Position numbers and translations under genes: made by a program. From Microbacterium sp. SD291 (GTDB lineage Bacteria; Actinomycetota; Actinomycetes; Actinomycetales; Microbacteriaceae), in NCBI RefSeq assembly GCF_017355365.1, contig NZ_JADIJR010000022.1:1-53790 (forward strand): DNA of 53,790 nucleotides, given 5' to 3'. The number at the start of each line of letters is the position of its first letter. The stretch's first letter is position 1. The notes under the pieces are model-generated. The model made no database searches. It was not told the origin of the DNA and was given only the letters and a program-made list of their open reading frames with translations. Positions 16,753 through 25,703 of this stretch are shown in pieces.

Positions 16753-18110
16753 GCGCGTTCACAGTCATCAACCCGTCCACCGGAGCCGCCATCCGCGAGG
16801 TGCCGAGGGCTGACGTCGGGCAGACGGATGCCGCGATCGCGCGCGCCGTCAAGGCTCAGCGGCACTGGGCCGCACTCGCCCCGGTCGCGCGCGCCGATGC
16901 GCTGCGCGCCTTCGCCAGGGCGGTCGGGGGCGCCGCGGAGGAGCTCGCGCAGCTCGAGGTGCTGAACTCCGGGCATCCGATCGGCGCCGCACGCTGGGAG
17001 GCGTCGCACGTCGCCCAGGTGCTCAACTACTACTCCGCCGACCCGGAGCGCCTCTCCGGCCGGCAGATCCCGGTGGCGGGCGGCATCGACATCACCTTCC
17101 ACGACCCGTACGGGGTCATCGGCGTCATCGTGCCGTGGAACTTCCCGATGCCGATCGCGATCTGGGCGGTCGCCCCGGCGCTCGCCGCCGGCAACGCGGT
17201 CGTCCTGAAACCCGCGGAGCTGACGCCGCTGACCGCTCTGCGAATCGGCGAGCTCGCCGTGGAGGCGGGCATGCCGGAGGGGCTGCTCGAGATCGTCACC
17301 GGATCCGGGTCCGTCATCGGCCAGCGTTTCGTCGAGCACCCGGACGTGCGCAAGGTGGTCTTCACCGGATCGACCGCCGTGGGCATCGAGGTCGCGGCCG
17401 GGTGTGCGCGCGCGCTCAAGCCGGTGACCCTCGAGCTCGGCGGCAAGAGCTCGAACATCGTCTTCGCCGATGCCGACCTCGAGCGGGCGGTGGCGGCCGT
17501 CCCCGGCTCGGTGTTCGACAACGCGGGCCAGGACTGCTGCGCCCGCAGCAGGCTGCTGGTGCAGCGCTCCGTCTACGACCGGGTGCTCGAGCTGCTCGAG
17601 CCCGCGGTCACCGGCTGGCGCGTCGGCGACCCCGCTGACGCCGACTCGGACATGGGGCCGCTGATCTCCGCCGGGCACCGCGACACCGTGGCGTCCTTCC
17701 TGGACGATGCGAACATCGCGTTCCGCGGCAGCGCCCCCGAGGGCGACGGGTTCTGGTTCGCGCCGACCGTCGTGCTCGCCGAGCCGTCCGACCGGATCGC
17801 GCAGCAGGAGGTGTTCGGGCCGGTCCTCGCCGTGATCCCGTTCGAGGACGAAGCCGACGCGATCCGCCTGGCGAACGACACCGTCTACGGCCTCGCCGGC
17901 TCCCTCTGGACCGAGAACCTCGGCCGCGCCGTGCGCGTGGCACGCGGCGTGCAGAGCGGAGTGCTGTCCGTGAACTCGCACGCCTCGGTGCGCTACTCGA
18001 CGCCGTTCGGCGGCATGAAGGCATCCGGTCTCGGGCGCGAGCTCGGCCCGGATGCGGCGGAGCACTTCACCGAGACGAAGAACGTGTTCTTCGCCACGGA
18101 CGAGCACTGA
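16749..18110 (+). CDS. NAD(P)-dependent aldehyde dehydrogenase (PuuC-like)
   Basis: A 453-residue aldehyde dehydrogenase oxidising a gamma-glutamylated aminoaldehyde or similar aldehyde to the acid. Motifs: PWNFPM (about residue 133), FTGSTAVG cofactor loop, LELGGKSSNIVF with the general-base Glu, and GQDCCARSR with the nucleophile at Cys263. Two adjacent cysteines (263, 264) are unusual but seen in some members. The ATG overlaps the puuD stop by 4 nt. The protein is shorter than the typical 475-500 residues because of a reduced N-terminus. Confidence 0.9.
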   Translation: MSAFTVINPSTGAAIREVPRADVGQTDAAIARAVKAQRHWAALAPVARADALRAFARAVGGAAEELAQLEVLNSGHPIGAARWEASHVAQVLNYYSADPERLSGRQIPVAGGIDITFHDPYGVIGVIVPWNFPMPIAIWAVAPALAAGNAVVLKPAELTPLTALRIGELAVEAGMPEGLLEIVTGSGSVIGQRFVEHPDVRKVVFTGSTAVGIEVAAGCARALKPVTLELGGKSSNIVFADADLERAVAAVPGSVFDNAGQDCCARSRLLVQRSVYDRVLELLEPAVTGWRVGDPADADSDMGPLISAGHRDTVASFLDDANIAFRGSAPEGDGFWFAPTVVLAEPSDRIAQQEVFGPVLAVIPFEDEADAIRLANDTVYGLAGSLWTENLGRAVRVARGVQSGVLSVNSHASVRYSTPFGGMKASGLGRELGPDAAEHFTETKNVFFATDEH

Positions 18111-18150
18111 TCACACCCCACCCCGCACCCTGCAGAGGAGAAGAAGTCAC

Positions 18151-18930
18151 ATGAGCATCGATCTCACCCAGCGACTCAAGGATCGCGTCGCCATCATCAC
18201 CGGAGGAGCGAGCGGCATCGGCTTCGCGACCGCCCAGCGCTTCGCGGCCGAGGGCGCCTTCGTCATCATCGCCGACATGGATCCGGTCAGCGGCGAGAAG
18301 GCGGCGGCGGCGGTCGGCGGCGCGTTCCGTCGCGTCGACGTCGCCGACGAGCAGCTCGTGAACGACCTCTTCGACGGGGTCGCCGCGGAGTTCGGGCGCA
18401 TCGACATCGCGTTCAACAACGCCGGGATCTCGCCGGCCGACGACGACTCGATCGAGACGACCGAGCTGCCCGCCTGGGACCGCGTGCAGGACGTCAATCT
18501 CAAGAGCGTGTACCTGTGCTGCCGCGCGGCGCTGCGGCACATGGTGCCGGCCGGCCGCGGGTCGATCATCAACACCGCGTCGTTCGTCGCGCTGCTCGGA
18601 TCGGCGACGTCGCAGATCAGCTACACCGCGTCCAAGGGCGGCGTGCTGGCCATGTCGCGCGAGCTCGGTGTCCAGTTCGCCCGCCAGGGCATCCGCGTCA
18701 ACGCGCTGTGCCCTGGACCGGTGAACACCCCGCTGCTGCAGGAGCTCTTCGCCAAGGACCCTGAGCGCGCGCAGCGCCGGCTGGTGCACGTGCCGATGGG
18801 GCGCTTCGCGGAGCCGGAGGAGCTCGCCGCGGCGATCGCGTTCCTGGCATCCGACGACTCGTCGTTCATCACGGCCAGCGCGTTCGTGGTCGACGGCGGG
18901 ATCACCAACGCCTACGTCACCCCGCTCTGA
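18151..18930 (+). CDS. Short-chain dehydrogenase/reductase
   Basis: A 259-residue classical SDR: TGGASGIG NAD(P)-binding loop (about residues 18-25), the acidic residue after strand 2 (IIADMD) that favours NAD+, NNAGIS, catalytic Ser in NTASFVALLGS, YTASK (Tyr/Lys) and the C-terminal VDGGITNAYVTPL. GAGGAG lies 10-15 nt before the ATG. It occupies the place in the gamma-glutamylation operon where an oxidase (PuuB) would be expected in a polyamine pathway, so it may oxidise a gamma-glutamylated amino alcohol to the aldehyde used by the upstream ALDH. That role is inference. Confidence 0.87.
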   Translation: MSIDLTQRLKDRVAIITGGASGIGFATAQRFAAEGAFVIIADMDPVSGEKAAAAVGGAFRRVDVADEQLVNDLFDGVAAEFGRIDIAFNNAGISPADDDSIETTELPAWDRVQDVNLKSVYLCCRAALRHMVPAGRGSIINTASFVALLGSATSQISYTASKGGVLAMSRELGVQFARQGIRVNALCPGPVNTPLLQELFAKDPERAQRRLVHVPMGRFAEPEELAAAIAFLASDDSSFITASAFVVDGGITNAYVTPL

Positions 18931-18947
18931 GCCGGCTACGGGCGCGC

Positions 18948-18960
18948 GTCACAGTGTGAC
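18948..18960. promoter_or_regulatory. Perfect palindrome upstream of the GntR gene
   Basis: GTCACAGTGTGAC is a perfect 13-bp palindrome (centre G) ending 11 nt before the GntR start codon. It is a good candidate for autoregulatory binding by the FadR-type regulator that follows. The match to the loose GT-N-AC form of FadR-type sites supports this, but no second copy is seen elsewhere in the operon. Confidence 0.55.
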
Positions 18961-18971
18961 AGGGTGAAGGC

Positions 18972-19703
18972 ATGAGCGAGCACGCACCGCACGAGGGCGA
19001 CCTCGTCGAGGTCCGCCGGGCGGTGTACCGGCCGCTGCGACGGGGCAACGCGCTGGAGGACACCGTCGCCCGGCTCGTGCAGACGATCCGGCTCGGTGTC
19101 GTCGCGCCGGGGGAGTCGCTGCCGCCCGAGCGCGAGCTCGCGGCGTCGTTCGGCGTGAGCAGGGACACGGTGCGGGAGGCGATCAGGGAACTGGCGGACA
19201 CCGGATACCTCCTTCCGCGGCGCGGTCGCTACGGCGGCACGTTCGTGGCGGATCCGCTCCCGCAGCCCGCGACCCGCCGCGCGGTGACGCCGGAAGAGGT
19301 CGACGACGTGCTGGGCCTGCGGTGCGTGCTGGAGACCGGGGCGGTGCGCGCCGCCGCGAGCCGGTCTCTGGACGCGCCGACCCGCGCCGACCTCTGGGCT
19401 CGTCACGAGGCGGCGCTTCCGGCGGGCCCCGAGGAGTACCGGCGCCTGGACACGCTGCTGCATCTGGCCATCGCGGAGGCCGCCGGCATCCCGTCGCTTG
19501 TCGCGCTCGTGGCCGAGAACCGTGCGGACGTCAACGAGTTCCTCGACACCTTCCCGCTGATGCCGAGGAACATCCAGCACTCCGGGGAGCAGCACGAGCG
19601 CATCGTGGCCGCGATCCTCGCCGGCCGCGCGGATGCCGCGGAGGCGGCGATGCGCGACCACCTGGCAGGGTCCGAAGCGCTGCTCCGCGGCTTCCTGGCC
19701 TGA
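18972..19703 (+). CDS. GntR-family (FadR/FCD-type) transcriptional regulator
   Basis: A 243-residue regulator with an N-terminal winged helix (about residues 30-95; LPPERELAASFGVSRDTVREAIRELADTGYL is the GntR signature) and a C-terminal helical FCD effector domain (about 110-225) with the typical DTLLHLAIAEAAG metal/ligand segment and ...HERIVAAILAGRADAAEAAMRDHL. It follows the SDR gene by 41 bp and precedes the transporter genes by about 160 bp, so it probably controls the ligase operon and the transporter. Confidence 0.88.
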   Translation: MSEHAPHEGDLVEVRRAVYRPLRRGNALEDTVARLVQTIRLGVVAPGESLPPERELAASFGVSRDTVREAIRELADTGYLLPRRGRYGGTFVADPLPQPATRRAVTPEEVDDVLGLRCVLETGAVRAAASRSLDAPTRADLWARHEAALPAGPEEYRRLDTLLHLAIAEAAGIPSLVALVAENRADVNEFLDTFPLMPRNIQHSGEQHERIVAAILAGRADAAEAAMRDHLAGSEALLRGFLA

Positions 19704-19792
19704 ACGGGCCGTTCGTCGTCTGAGGAGCTCGAGTCGGTCAGTATCGAAAGCTTCTCACCGGATACACAACTGAAATCGTTGCAATTGGATCA

Positions 19793-19817
19793 AGGTACTT
19801 CGGTATTCGCTGTACCT
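19793..19817 (+). promoter_or_regulatory. Leader/promoter region of the pot-type operon with an inverted repeat
   Basis: Arms AGGTAC (19793-19798) and GTACCT (19812-19817) frame a 13-nt spacer in the 163-bp gap between the GntR gene and potA. The gap is distinctly more AT-rich than its surroundings, as expected for a promoter. I cannot fix a -35/-10 pair. GGGGAGG just before 19867 is the ribosome binding site. Confidence 0.4.
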
Positions 19818-19866
19818 GGCGCCGAACCTGTGCTTGACTACAAGCGATTCTCAACGGGGAGGTTCC

Positions 19867-21030
19867 ATGACAGGCACCATGCCGGCGTCGACGGCGACGA
19901 CCGATGCGCGCGAGGCCGCAGGCGGCGTCGGCATCGAGGGCGTGACCAAGCGCTACGGTGACGCCACCGCCGTCGACGATCTGACGCTCGACATCCGTCC
20001 TGGCGAATTCCTGTCGCTCCTCGGGCCCTCCGGATGCGGCAAGACCACCACGCTGCGCATGATCGCCGGATTCGAGTATCCGGATGCCGGCGACATCCGC
20101 ATCTCCGGCCGCAGCGTGCTCGACCTCCCGCCGTACCGGCGCGAGGTGAACACGGTGTTCCAGGCCTATGCGCTGTTCCCGCACCTGACAGTCGCCGAGA
20201 ACGTCGCCTACGGGCTTCAGCAGCGTCGCGTTCCCAAGGCCGAGCAGCGCGAGCGCGTGAGCGCCGCCCTCGACATGGTGCAGCTGCGGAGATTCGCCGA
20301 CCGCAAGCCCGCCCAGCTCTCCGGCGGCCAGCAGCAGCGCATCGCGCTGTCCCGTGCGCTCATCAACCGCCCGAGCGTCCTGCTGCTCGATGAGCCGCTC
20401 GCGGCGCTCGACCGTCAGCTCCGCGAGGAGATGCAGGTCGAGCTCAAGCTGCTGCAGTCGCGCCTCGGCACCACGTTCGTGTTCGTCACCCACGACCAGG
20501 CGGAGGCGCTGTCGATGAGCGACCGGATCGCCGTGATGCGCGCCGGCCGCATCGAGCAGCTGGGCGCTCCTGCGGCGATCTACGCGGAGCCGGCCTCCGC
20601 ATACGTCGCCTCGTTCATCGGCCAGCAGAACTTCCTGCACGGCACGGTGCACGCCTCCGGTGACGCGGTGCAGACGCCCCTCGGCGTGATCGGCGGGCGG
20701 TGGAGCGGCGGCGCGGTGCCGGCCGGGCAGCCCGCGGTGGCGGCGATCCGGCCCGAGTTCATCCGGCTCGAGGATGCCGGCGCGCCGGGCGACGGCGCCA
20801 GGGGCGTGGTCCTGAGCGTCTCGCATCTCGGCGAGACCCTCCAGGTCGTGGTGGAGGCGGGCGCCGGCCTCAAGCTGCTGGTGCGCACCCCGGCACCGGC
20901 CGCGCCCCGGCTCCAGCCGGGTGACGAGATCCGCTGCGCCTGGAACCGGGCGGACGTGCACCTGTTCGCCGCAGACGGAGCACCCAGCGCCGCGACCCAC
21001 ACGATCACCCTCCCCGCGAATGCCACCTGA
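19867..21030 (+). CDS. potA: Spermidine/putrescine-type ABC transporter ATP-binding protein
   Basis: A 387-residue ABC ATPase: Walker [11 protein letters not shown] (about residues 56-65), Q-loop [10 protein letters not shown], signature LSGGQQQR, Walker [14 protein letters not shown]-loop THDQ, and a C-terminal TOBE domain (from about residue 280) as in PotA/CysA-type importers. GGGAGG precedes ATG 19867; an upstream in-frame ATG lacks one. It is the first gene of an operon potA-D-B-C. Substrate assignment rests on the PotD/PotB/PotC family match; related systems import other amines or even oligosaccharides. Confidence 0.88.
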   Translation: MTGTMPASTATTDAREAAGGVGIEGVTKRYGDATAVDDLTLDIRPGEFLSLLGPSGCGKTTTLRMIAGFEYPDAGDIRISGRSVLDLPPYRREVNTVFQAYALFPHLTVAENVAYGLQQRRVPKAEQRERVSAALDMVQLRRFADRKPAQLSGGQQQRIALSRALINRPSVLLLDEPLAALDRQLREEMQVELKLLQSRLGTTFVFVTHDQAEALSMSDRIAVMRAGRIEQLGAPAAIYAEPASAYVASFIGQQNFLHGTVHASGDAVQTPLGVIGGRWSGGAVPAGQPAVAAIRPEFIRLEDAGAPGDGARGVVLSVSHLGETLQVVVEAGAGLKLLVRTPAPAAPRLQPGDEIRCAWNRADVHLFAADGAPSAATHTITLPANAT

Positions 21031-21088
21031 GCACGCAGCAGAACCCCGCCCGAACACCCGCACGAGTCCACACGCACGAAGGAGTGCC

Positions 21089-22270
21089 ATGAACGACACG
21101 ACCAGCATCCGCATCCTCGCCGACAGCAAGGCGGCGCCGATCCTGCGCCACCAGCTCACCCGCCGCGGGTTCATGAGCACTGTCGCCGCTCTCGGCGCCG
21201 CCGGCCTCCTCACCGCCTGCACCCCGGCCGGCGGGGGCAAGCCCGCGGCGCAGGCCACCGGCGGCGAGATCGAGGGGTCGCTCTCGATCTACAGCTGGGG
21301 TGAATACGACGCGCCTGAGGTCGTCGAGGCCTTCACGAACGAGCACGGCGCGAAGGTCGTGATGGACACCTTCGCCTCGAATGAGGAGATGATCGCCAAG
21401 CTGATCGCCGCGAAGGGCAGCAGCGGCTACGACCTGGTGGTGCCGACCGGCGTGTTCATCCCGCAGATGATCGAGAACGGGCTGCTCACGAAGCTCAACC
21501 TCGACCTGATCCCGAACATCGAGCACATGGACCCCGAGTTCCTCGGTCGCGCGTGGGATCCGGAGAACGAGTACTCGATCTGCAAGGCGTGGGGCACGAC
21601 CGGCTTCGTGTACGACAAGACGGTCATCACCCGGGAGCTCGCGACCTGGGCCGACTTCATCGACGCGGCGGGGAACGAGGCCTCGGGCAAGACCTCCGTC
21701 CTCGACGACCCCTCGCCGATGTGCGGCATCTACTACTGGGCGAACGGCATCGACTGGAACACGACCGACCCCGCAGATCTCGACGCCTGCGAGAAGTTCA
21801 TGGTCGAGGAGCTCGCGCCGCACATCTCCGCGTTCGACTCGTACCCCGGCGGCTCGGCGATCCCGCAGGGCTCGCACGTGCTGATGCAGGCCTGGAACGG
21901 GGACGCGCGCATCGGCATCCTGGAGTCGCCCGACCCCGACCGCTGGCAGTGGGTGCTCGGCGCGCCGGACACGGAGATCTGGATGGACAACTGGGCGCTC
22001 GCCGCAGGAGCTCCGCACCCGGAGGCGGCGCACGCGTTCCTGAACTTCATCCTCACCCCGGACGCGCAGCTGGCGCAGGTCGACTACATCGGCTATCACA
22101 CCGGTGCCGCCGGCATCAGCGAGGCCGCGGAGGAGGCCGAGCTCGAGCGCCTCGACCTGGTGTTCTTCGACGAGGCGCAGGTCGCGACCATGCACGAGGG
22201 CAAGGTCGGCGAGCAGCAGGCGCGCGTGGTCGAGATCTGGAACGCGACGAAGGCGGCAGCGGGTGCGTAG
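21089..22270 (+). CDS. potD: Polyamine-type ABC transporter substrate-binding lipoprotein (Tat signal)
   Basis: A 393-residue extracytoplasmic binding protein. The N-terminal ~44 residues hold a twin-arginine motif (TRRGFMS) and a lipobox LLTAC, so it is probably exported folded by Tat and lipid-anchored at Cys44. The mature part begins LSIYSWGEYDAPEVVEAF and has the PotD/PotF fold signatures (SSGYDLVVPTG, AWGTTGFVYDK). AAGGAG precedes the ATG. The stop overlaps the potB GTG by 8 nt. Confidence 0.88.
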   Translation: MNDTTSIRILADSKAAPILRHQLTRRGFMSTVAALGAAGLLTACTPAGGGKPAAQATGGEIEGSLSIYSWGEYDAPEVVEAFTNEHGAKVVMDTFASNEEMIAKLIAAKGSSGYDLVVPTGVFIPQMIENGLLTKLNLDLIPNIEHMDPEFLGRAWDPENEYSICKAWGTTGFVYDKTVITRELATWADFIDAAGNEASGKTSVLDDPSPMCGIYYWANGIDWNTTDPADLDACEKFMVEELAPHISAFDSYPGGSAIPQGSHVLMQAWNGDARIGILESPDPDRWQWVLGAPDTEIWMDNWALAAGAPHPEAAHAFLNFILTPDAQLAQVDYIGYHTGAAGISEAAEEAELERLDLVFFDEAQVATMHEGKVGEQQARVVEIWNATKAAAGA

Positions 22271-23147
22271 GCCCCGCTACCTGCTCGCGATACCCGCCTG
22301 GATCTGGCTGCTGGCATTCTTCGTCGCGCCGATCGGGATGGTGGTGTGGTTCAGCTTCGGGTACAAGCCGGGCATCTTCGGCACCCACGCGAACGACGTG
22401 CTCTCGTTCGACCGCTACATCGAGGCGCTGTCGCCGACGTTCTTCACGACGTTCCAGAACACGCTCTGGGTAGGCATCGCCGGCACGGCGCTGTGCCTGA
22501 TCATCGGGATGCCGGTGGCGTACTGGATGGCGGTCAAGGCTCCGCCCGCACGACGGGGCCTGCTGCTGGCGCTGGTGATGGTGCCGTTCTGGACGAACTT
22601 CCTGGTGCGGACGCTGGGGTGGCAGGTCATCCTCTCGCCGGAGGGCTGGCTGTCGACTCTGCTCCAGGACCTCGGGATCACGCACGGCCCGATCGAGGTG
22701 CTGTACACGCGGGGCGCCGTGCTGCTCGGCGTCGTCTACAACTACCTGCCGCTGATGATCCTCCCGCTCTTCGTCGCGTTCGACAGGGTGAGCACTCCGC
22801 TGCGCGAGGCGAGCGAGGACCTGGGGGCGAACGGCGTCAGCACCTTCTTCCGGATCACCGTGCCGCTGGCCAGACCCGGCATCATCGCCGGCGTGCTGCT
22901 GGTGTACATCCCGCTGATGGGTGACTACATCACGGCCACCGTGCTCGGCGGAGCACAGGGCAACATGATCGGCCAACTGGTGGCGAGCCAGTTCGGCACG
23001 GCGCAGAACTGGGCGCTCGGATCCGCGATGGCGGTGCTGCTGATCATCGTGATCATGCTCTCGGTCGCCGTGGCCGCCGCGATCATCTGGCTGATCACGC
23101 TGCCGCTGCGCACACGGAACCGCCTCGTGCTGGGGGTGGCGGCATGA
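22263..23147 (+). CDS. potB: Polyamine-type ABC transporter permease PotB
   Basis: A 294-residue membrane permease with six predicted helices. The cytoplasmic EAA loop reads REASEDLGANGVSTFFRITVPLARPGI (about residues 180-206). It starts with GTG inside the potD stop region and its stop overlaps the potC ATG (ATGA). PotB-type permeases form the N-side half of the importer pore with PotC. Confidence 0.87.
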   Translation: MRRPRYLLAIPAWIWLLAFFVAPIGMVVWFSFGYKPGIFGTHANDVLSFDRYIEALSPTFFTTFQNTLWVGIAGTALCLIIGMPVAYWMAVKAPPARRGLLLALVMVPFWTNFLVRTLGWQVILSPEGWLSTLLQDLGITHGPIEVLYTRGAVLLGVVYNYLPLMILPLFVAFDRVSTPLREASEDLGANGVSTFFRITVPLARPGIIAGVLLVYIPLMGDYITATVLGGAQGNMIGQLVASQFGTAQNWALGSAMAVLLIIVIMLSVAVAAAIIWLITLPLRTRNRLVLGVAA

Positions 23148-23998
23148 GCCGGGCGCGGCGCCGCGGCCGGGTCGGCGACAGGGTTCTGGCCACGTGGTCG
23201 GTGCTCGTCTTCGTCTTCCTGTTCCTGCCGATCATCGTGATCGTGATCTCCTCCTTCAACTCCGGCCGGCTCCTGGTCGCGTGGGACGGCTTCAGCCTCG
23301 AGCCGTTCGCCGCGATCCTGGAGAAGCCGGTGATCCGCGATGCGGTGATGGTGTCGATCCGCACCGGCCTGATCGCCGCGGTGCTGGCCTCACTGCTCGG
23401 CACGCTGGCCGGCATCGCGATGGCGAGGCGACCGGGACGCTGGGTCTGGTGGTTCCTCGGACTCCTGCTGCTGGTCTCGGTCACACCGGAGATCGTCGAC
23501 GCGGTCGCGCTGCTGCCATGGCTGGTGTTCCTCGGCCAGGATCTCGGGATGGCGCTGTTCAGCGACGGGACCGCGCGTCTCGTCGTCGGGCACTCGCTGT
23601 TCTCGGTCGCGATCGTCTCGTACATCGTCAGGGCTCGACTCGTCGGTCAGGACGCCCGGCTCGAGGAGGCCTCGGCCGACCTCTACGCGACGCCGGTGCG
23701 CACCTTCTTCCGGGTGACGCTGCCGCTGGCGATGCCTGCCGTGCTCGCCGGGTTCCTGCTGTCCTTCACTCTGAGCCTCGACAACACCGTGGTGTCGGCG
23801 TTCGTGCAGGTGTCGGGCACGACGCCCTGGCCGGTGTACGTGCTGAGCGCTCTGCGCAGCGGCCTGCGGCCGGAGATCGCCGCGGTGTCGACGATCATGC
23901 TCGTGCTCACGCTCGTGGCGCTCGCACTGGTCGCGGTGGTGCTGCGGAGAGCGGGGGACTCGGCCACCGAGATCGCCCGGACCATGGCAGGAGGATGA
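23144..23998 (+). CDS. potC: Polyamine-type ABC transporter permease PotC
   Basis: A 284-residue permease with six predicted helices and the EAA loop LEEASADLYATPVRTFFRVTLPLAMPAV. The basic N-terminus (SRARRRGR) fits the cytoplasmic side. The stop is followed by the amidohydrolase ATG after only 1 nt, so that gene is very likely in the same operon. Confidence 0.87.
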   Translation: MSRARRRGRVGDRVLATWSVLVFVFLFLPIIVIVISSFNSGRLLVAWDGFSLEPFAAILEKPVIRDAVMVSIRTGLIAAVLASLLGTLAGIAMARRPGRWVWWFLGLLLLVSVTPEIVDAVALLPWLVFLGQDLGMALFSDGTARLVVGHSLFSVAIVSYIVRARLVGQDARLEEASADLYATPVRTFFRVTLPLAMPAVLAGFLLSFTLSLDNTVVSAFVQVSGTTPWPVYVLSALRSGLRPEIAAVSTIMLVLTLVALALVAVVLRRAGDSATEIARTMAGG

Positions 23999-23999
23999 C

Positions 24000-25655
24000 A
24001 TGACCCATGCCGATATCGTGTTCACCGGCGGGCGCCGGGGAGGGCGGGCTTTCCTCGCGGACGCGGCGCGGCGCACGGCGCCCGCTGTCGCGGTCACAGG
24101 AGGCAGGATCAGTGCCGTCGGACACGACCTGGAGGACCTGATCGGGCCGCGCACCGAGGTCGTCGACCTCGCCGGGCGGCTGCTCGTGCCGGGATTCCAG
24201 GACGCTCACGTGCATCCGGTCTGGGGCGGTCTCGACATGCTGCGCTGCGACCTGTCCGCACTGTCGACGCGCGAGGAGTACCTCGCCCGGATCGCCGAGT
24301 ACGCCGCGGCTCACCCCGAGGGCTGGGTGCTCGGCGGAGGCTGGCAGATGTCGGCCTTCCCCGGCGGCACGCCCACGGCGGACGACCTCGACACGGCCGT
24401 GCCCGATCGGCCGGCGTTCCTGCCGAACCGCGACGGCCACGGCGCGTGGGTGAACTCGCGCGCGCTCGAGCTGGCCCGCATCACCCGGGACACGCCGGAC
24501 CCGGTGGACGGGCGCATCGAGCGCGATGCCGAGGGGGAGCCGACCGGCACCCTGCACGAGGGCGCGATGGGGCTGGTCAACCGGCTGCTCCCGCCCGAGC
24601 CGCCGGAGCGACTCGTCGACGCCCTGCTGATCGGCCAGCGGCACCTGCACTCGTACGGCATCACCGCCTGGCAGGATGCCATCGTCGGCACGCAGTACGG
24701 CGATGCGGGCGATCCGCTGCCGGCGTACCTGACGGCGGCGGCGTCAGGGGCCCTGACGGGACGCGTGGTCGGATCACTGTGGTGGGACCGCGCGCGGGGC
24801 CTCGAGCAGATCGACGACATCGTGGCACGTCGCGCGTCCGGCGTCGTCGGCCGCTTCAGCGCCCGCAGCGTGAAGATCATGCAGGACGGCGTGGCGGAGA
24901 ACTTCACCGCGGCGATGCTGGAGCCGTACTGCGACGGCCACGGGCATCCGGGCGCCGACGACGGCATCTCGTTCGTCGAGCCGGAGCTGCTGAAGGAGGC
25001 GGCGACGCGATTGGACGCGCTCGGGTTCACCCTGCACTTCCACGCGATCGGCGACCGCGCGGTGCGCGAGTGCCTGGACGCCGTCGAAGCCGCTCTCGCC
25101 GCGAACGGCCCGAGCGGGAACCGCCACCACATCTCGCACATCCAGGTCGTGCACCCCGACGACGTCCCGCGTTTCCGCGCCCTGGACGTGGCCGCGAACA
25201 TGCAGATGCTGTGGGCGACGCTCGAGCCGCAGATGGTGGATCTGACCATCCCGTTCCTCGGCGACACGCGCTCCGCATGGCAGTACCCGTTCGGCGACCT
25301 GCTGCGCTCCGGGGCGGCGCTCGCGGCAGGCAGCGACTGGTCGGTGTCGACGCCGAATCCGCTCGCGGCCATCCACGTCGGGGTGAACCGGCGCTCCGCG
25401 CCCACCGAGTGGGAGGGCGACTACCCGCCGTTCCTGCCGGAGCAGGCGATCGACCTCGGCACGGCGCTCGCCGCGTACACCGCAGGGTCGGCGCGGGTGA
25501 ACCATCTCGACGAGACGGGGACGATCGCGGTCGGGATGCTCGCCGACCTGGCCCTGCTCGACCGGGACCCGTTCGAGCATCCGGCCGAGGAGATCGGCCT
25601 CACCGAGGTGATCGGCACGTGGGTCGAGGGCGAGCGGGTGCACGAGGCCGGCTGA
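24000..25655 (+). CDS. YtcJ-like amidohydrolase (amidohydrolase family 3)
   Basis: A 551-residue metal-dependent hydrolase with PGFQDAHVHP (HxH metal site, about residues 65-74), WVLGGGWQMSAFPGG, NRDGHGAWVNSRAL, the SVKIMQDGVAENFTAAML segment (Lys site), LHFHAIGDRAV and AAGSDWSVSTPNPL (Asp ligand). This is the YtcJ/LAF3 group, whose members hydrolyse N-substituted amides or imides but are seldom characterised. It is the last gene of the pot operon, suggesting that the imported compound, or a metabolite, is an amide. The true substrate is unknown. Confidence 0.85.
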   Translation: MTHADIVFTGGRRGGRAFLADAARRTAPAVAVTGGRISAVGHDLEDLIGPRTEVVDLAGRLLVPGFQDAHVHPVWGGLDMLRCDLSALSTREEYLARIAEYAAAHPEGWVLGGGWQMSAFPGGTPTADDLDTAVPDRPAFLPNRDGHGAWVNSRALELARITRDTPDPVDGRIERDAEGEPTGTLHEGAMGLVNRLLPPEPPERLVDALLIGQRHLHSYGITAWQDAIVGTQYGDAGDPLPAYLTAAASGALTGRVVGSLWWDRARGLEQIDDIVARRASGVVGRFSARSVKIMQDGVAENFTAAMLEPYCDGHGHPGADDGISFVEPELLKEAATRLDALGFTLHFHAIGDRAVRECLDAVEAALAANGPSGNRHHISHIQVVHPDDVPRFRALDVAANMQMLWATLEPQMVDLTIPFLGDTRSAWQYPFGDLLRSGAALAAGSDWSVSTPNPLAAIHVGVNRRSAPTEWEGDYPPFLPEQAIDLGTALAAYTAGSARVNHLDETGTIAVGMLADLALLDRDPFEHPAEEIGLTEVIGTWVEGERVHEAG

Positions 25656-25703
25656 TCGGGCCGGCCGGCCGACCGGGCGGGCCGACAGGCGCAGGCCGGC
25701 GGT

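Noticed and set aside
14667..25655. Secondary-metabolite biosynthetic cluster
   Set aside because: The ligase, SDR, ALDH and transporter genes could suggest biosynthesis at first sight, but there are no synthases, carrier proteins or precursor peptides, and the set fits amine catabolism.
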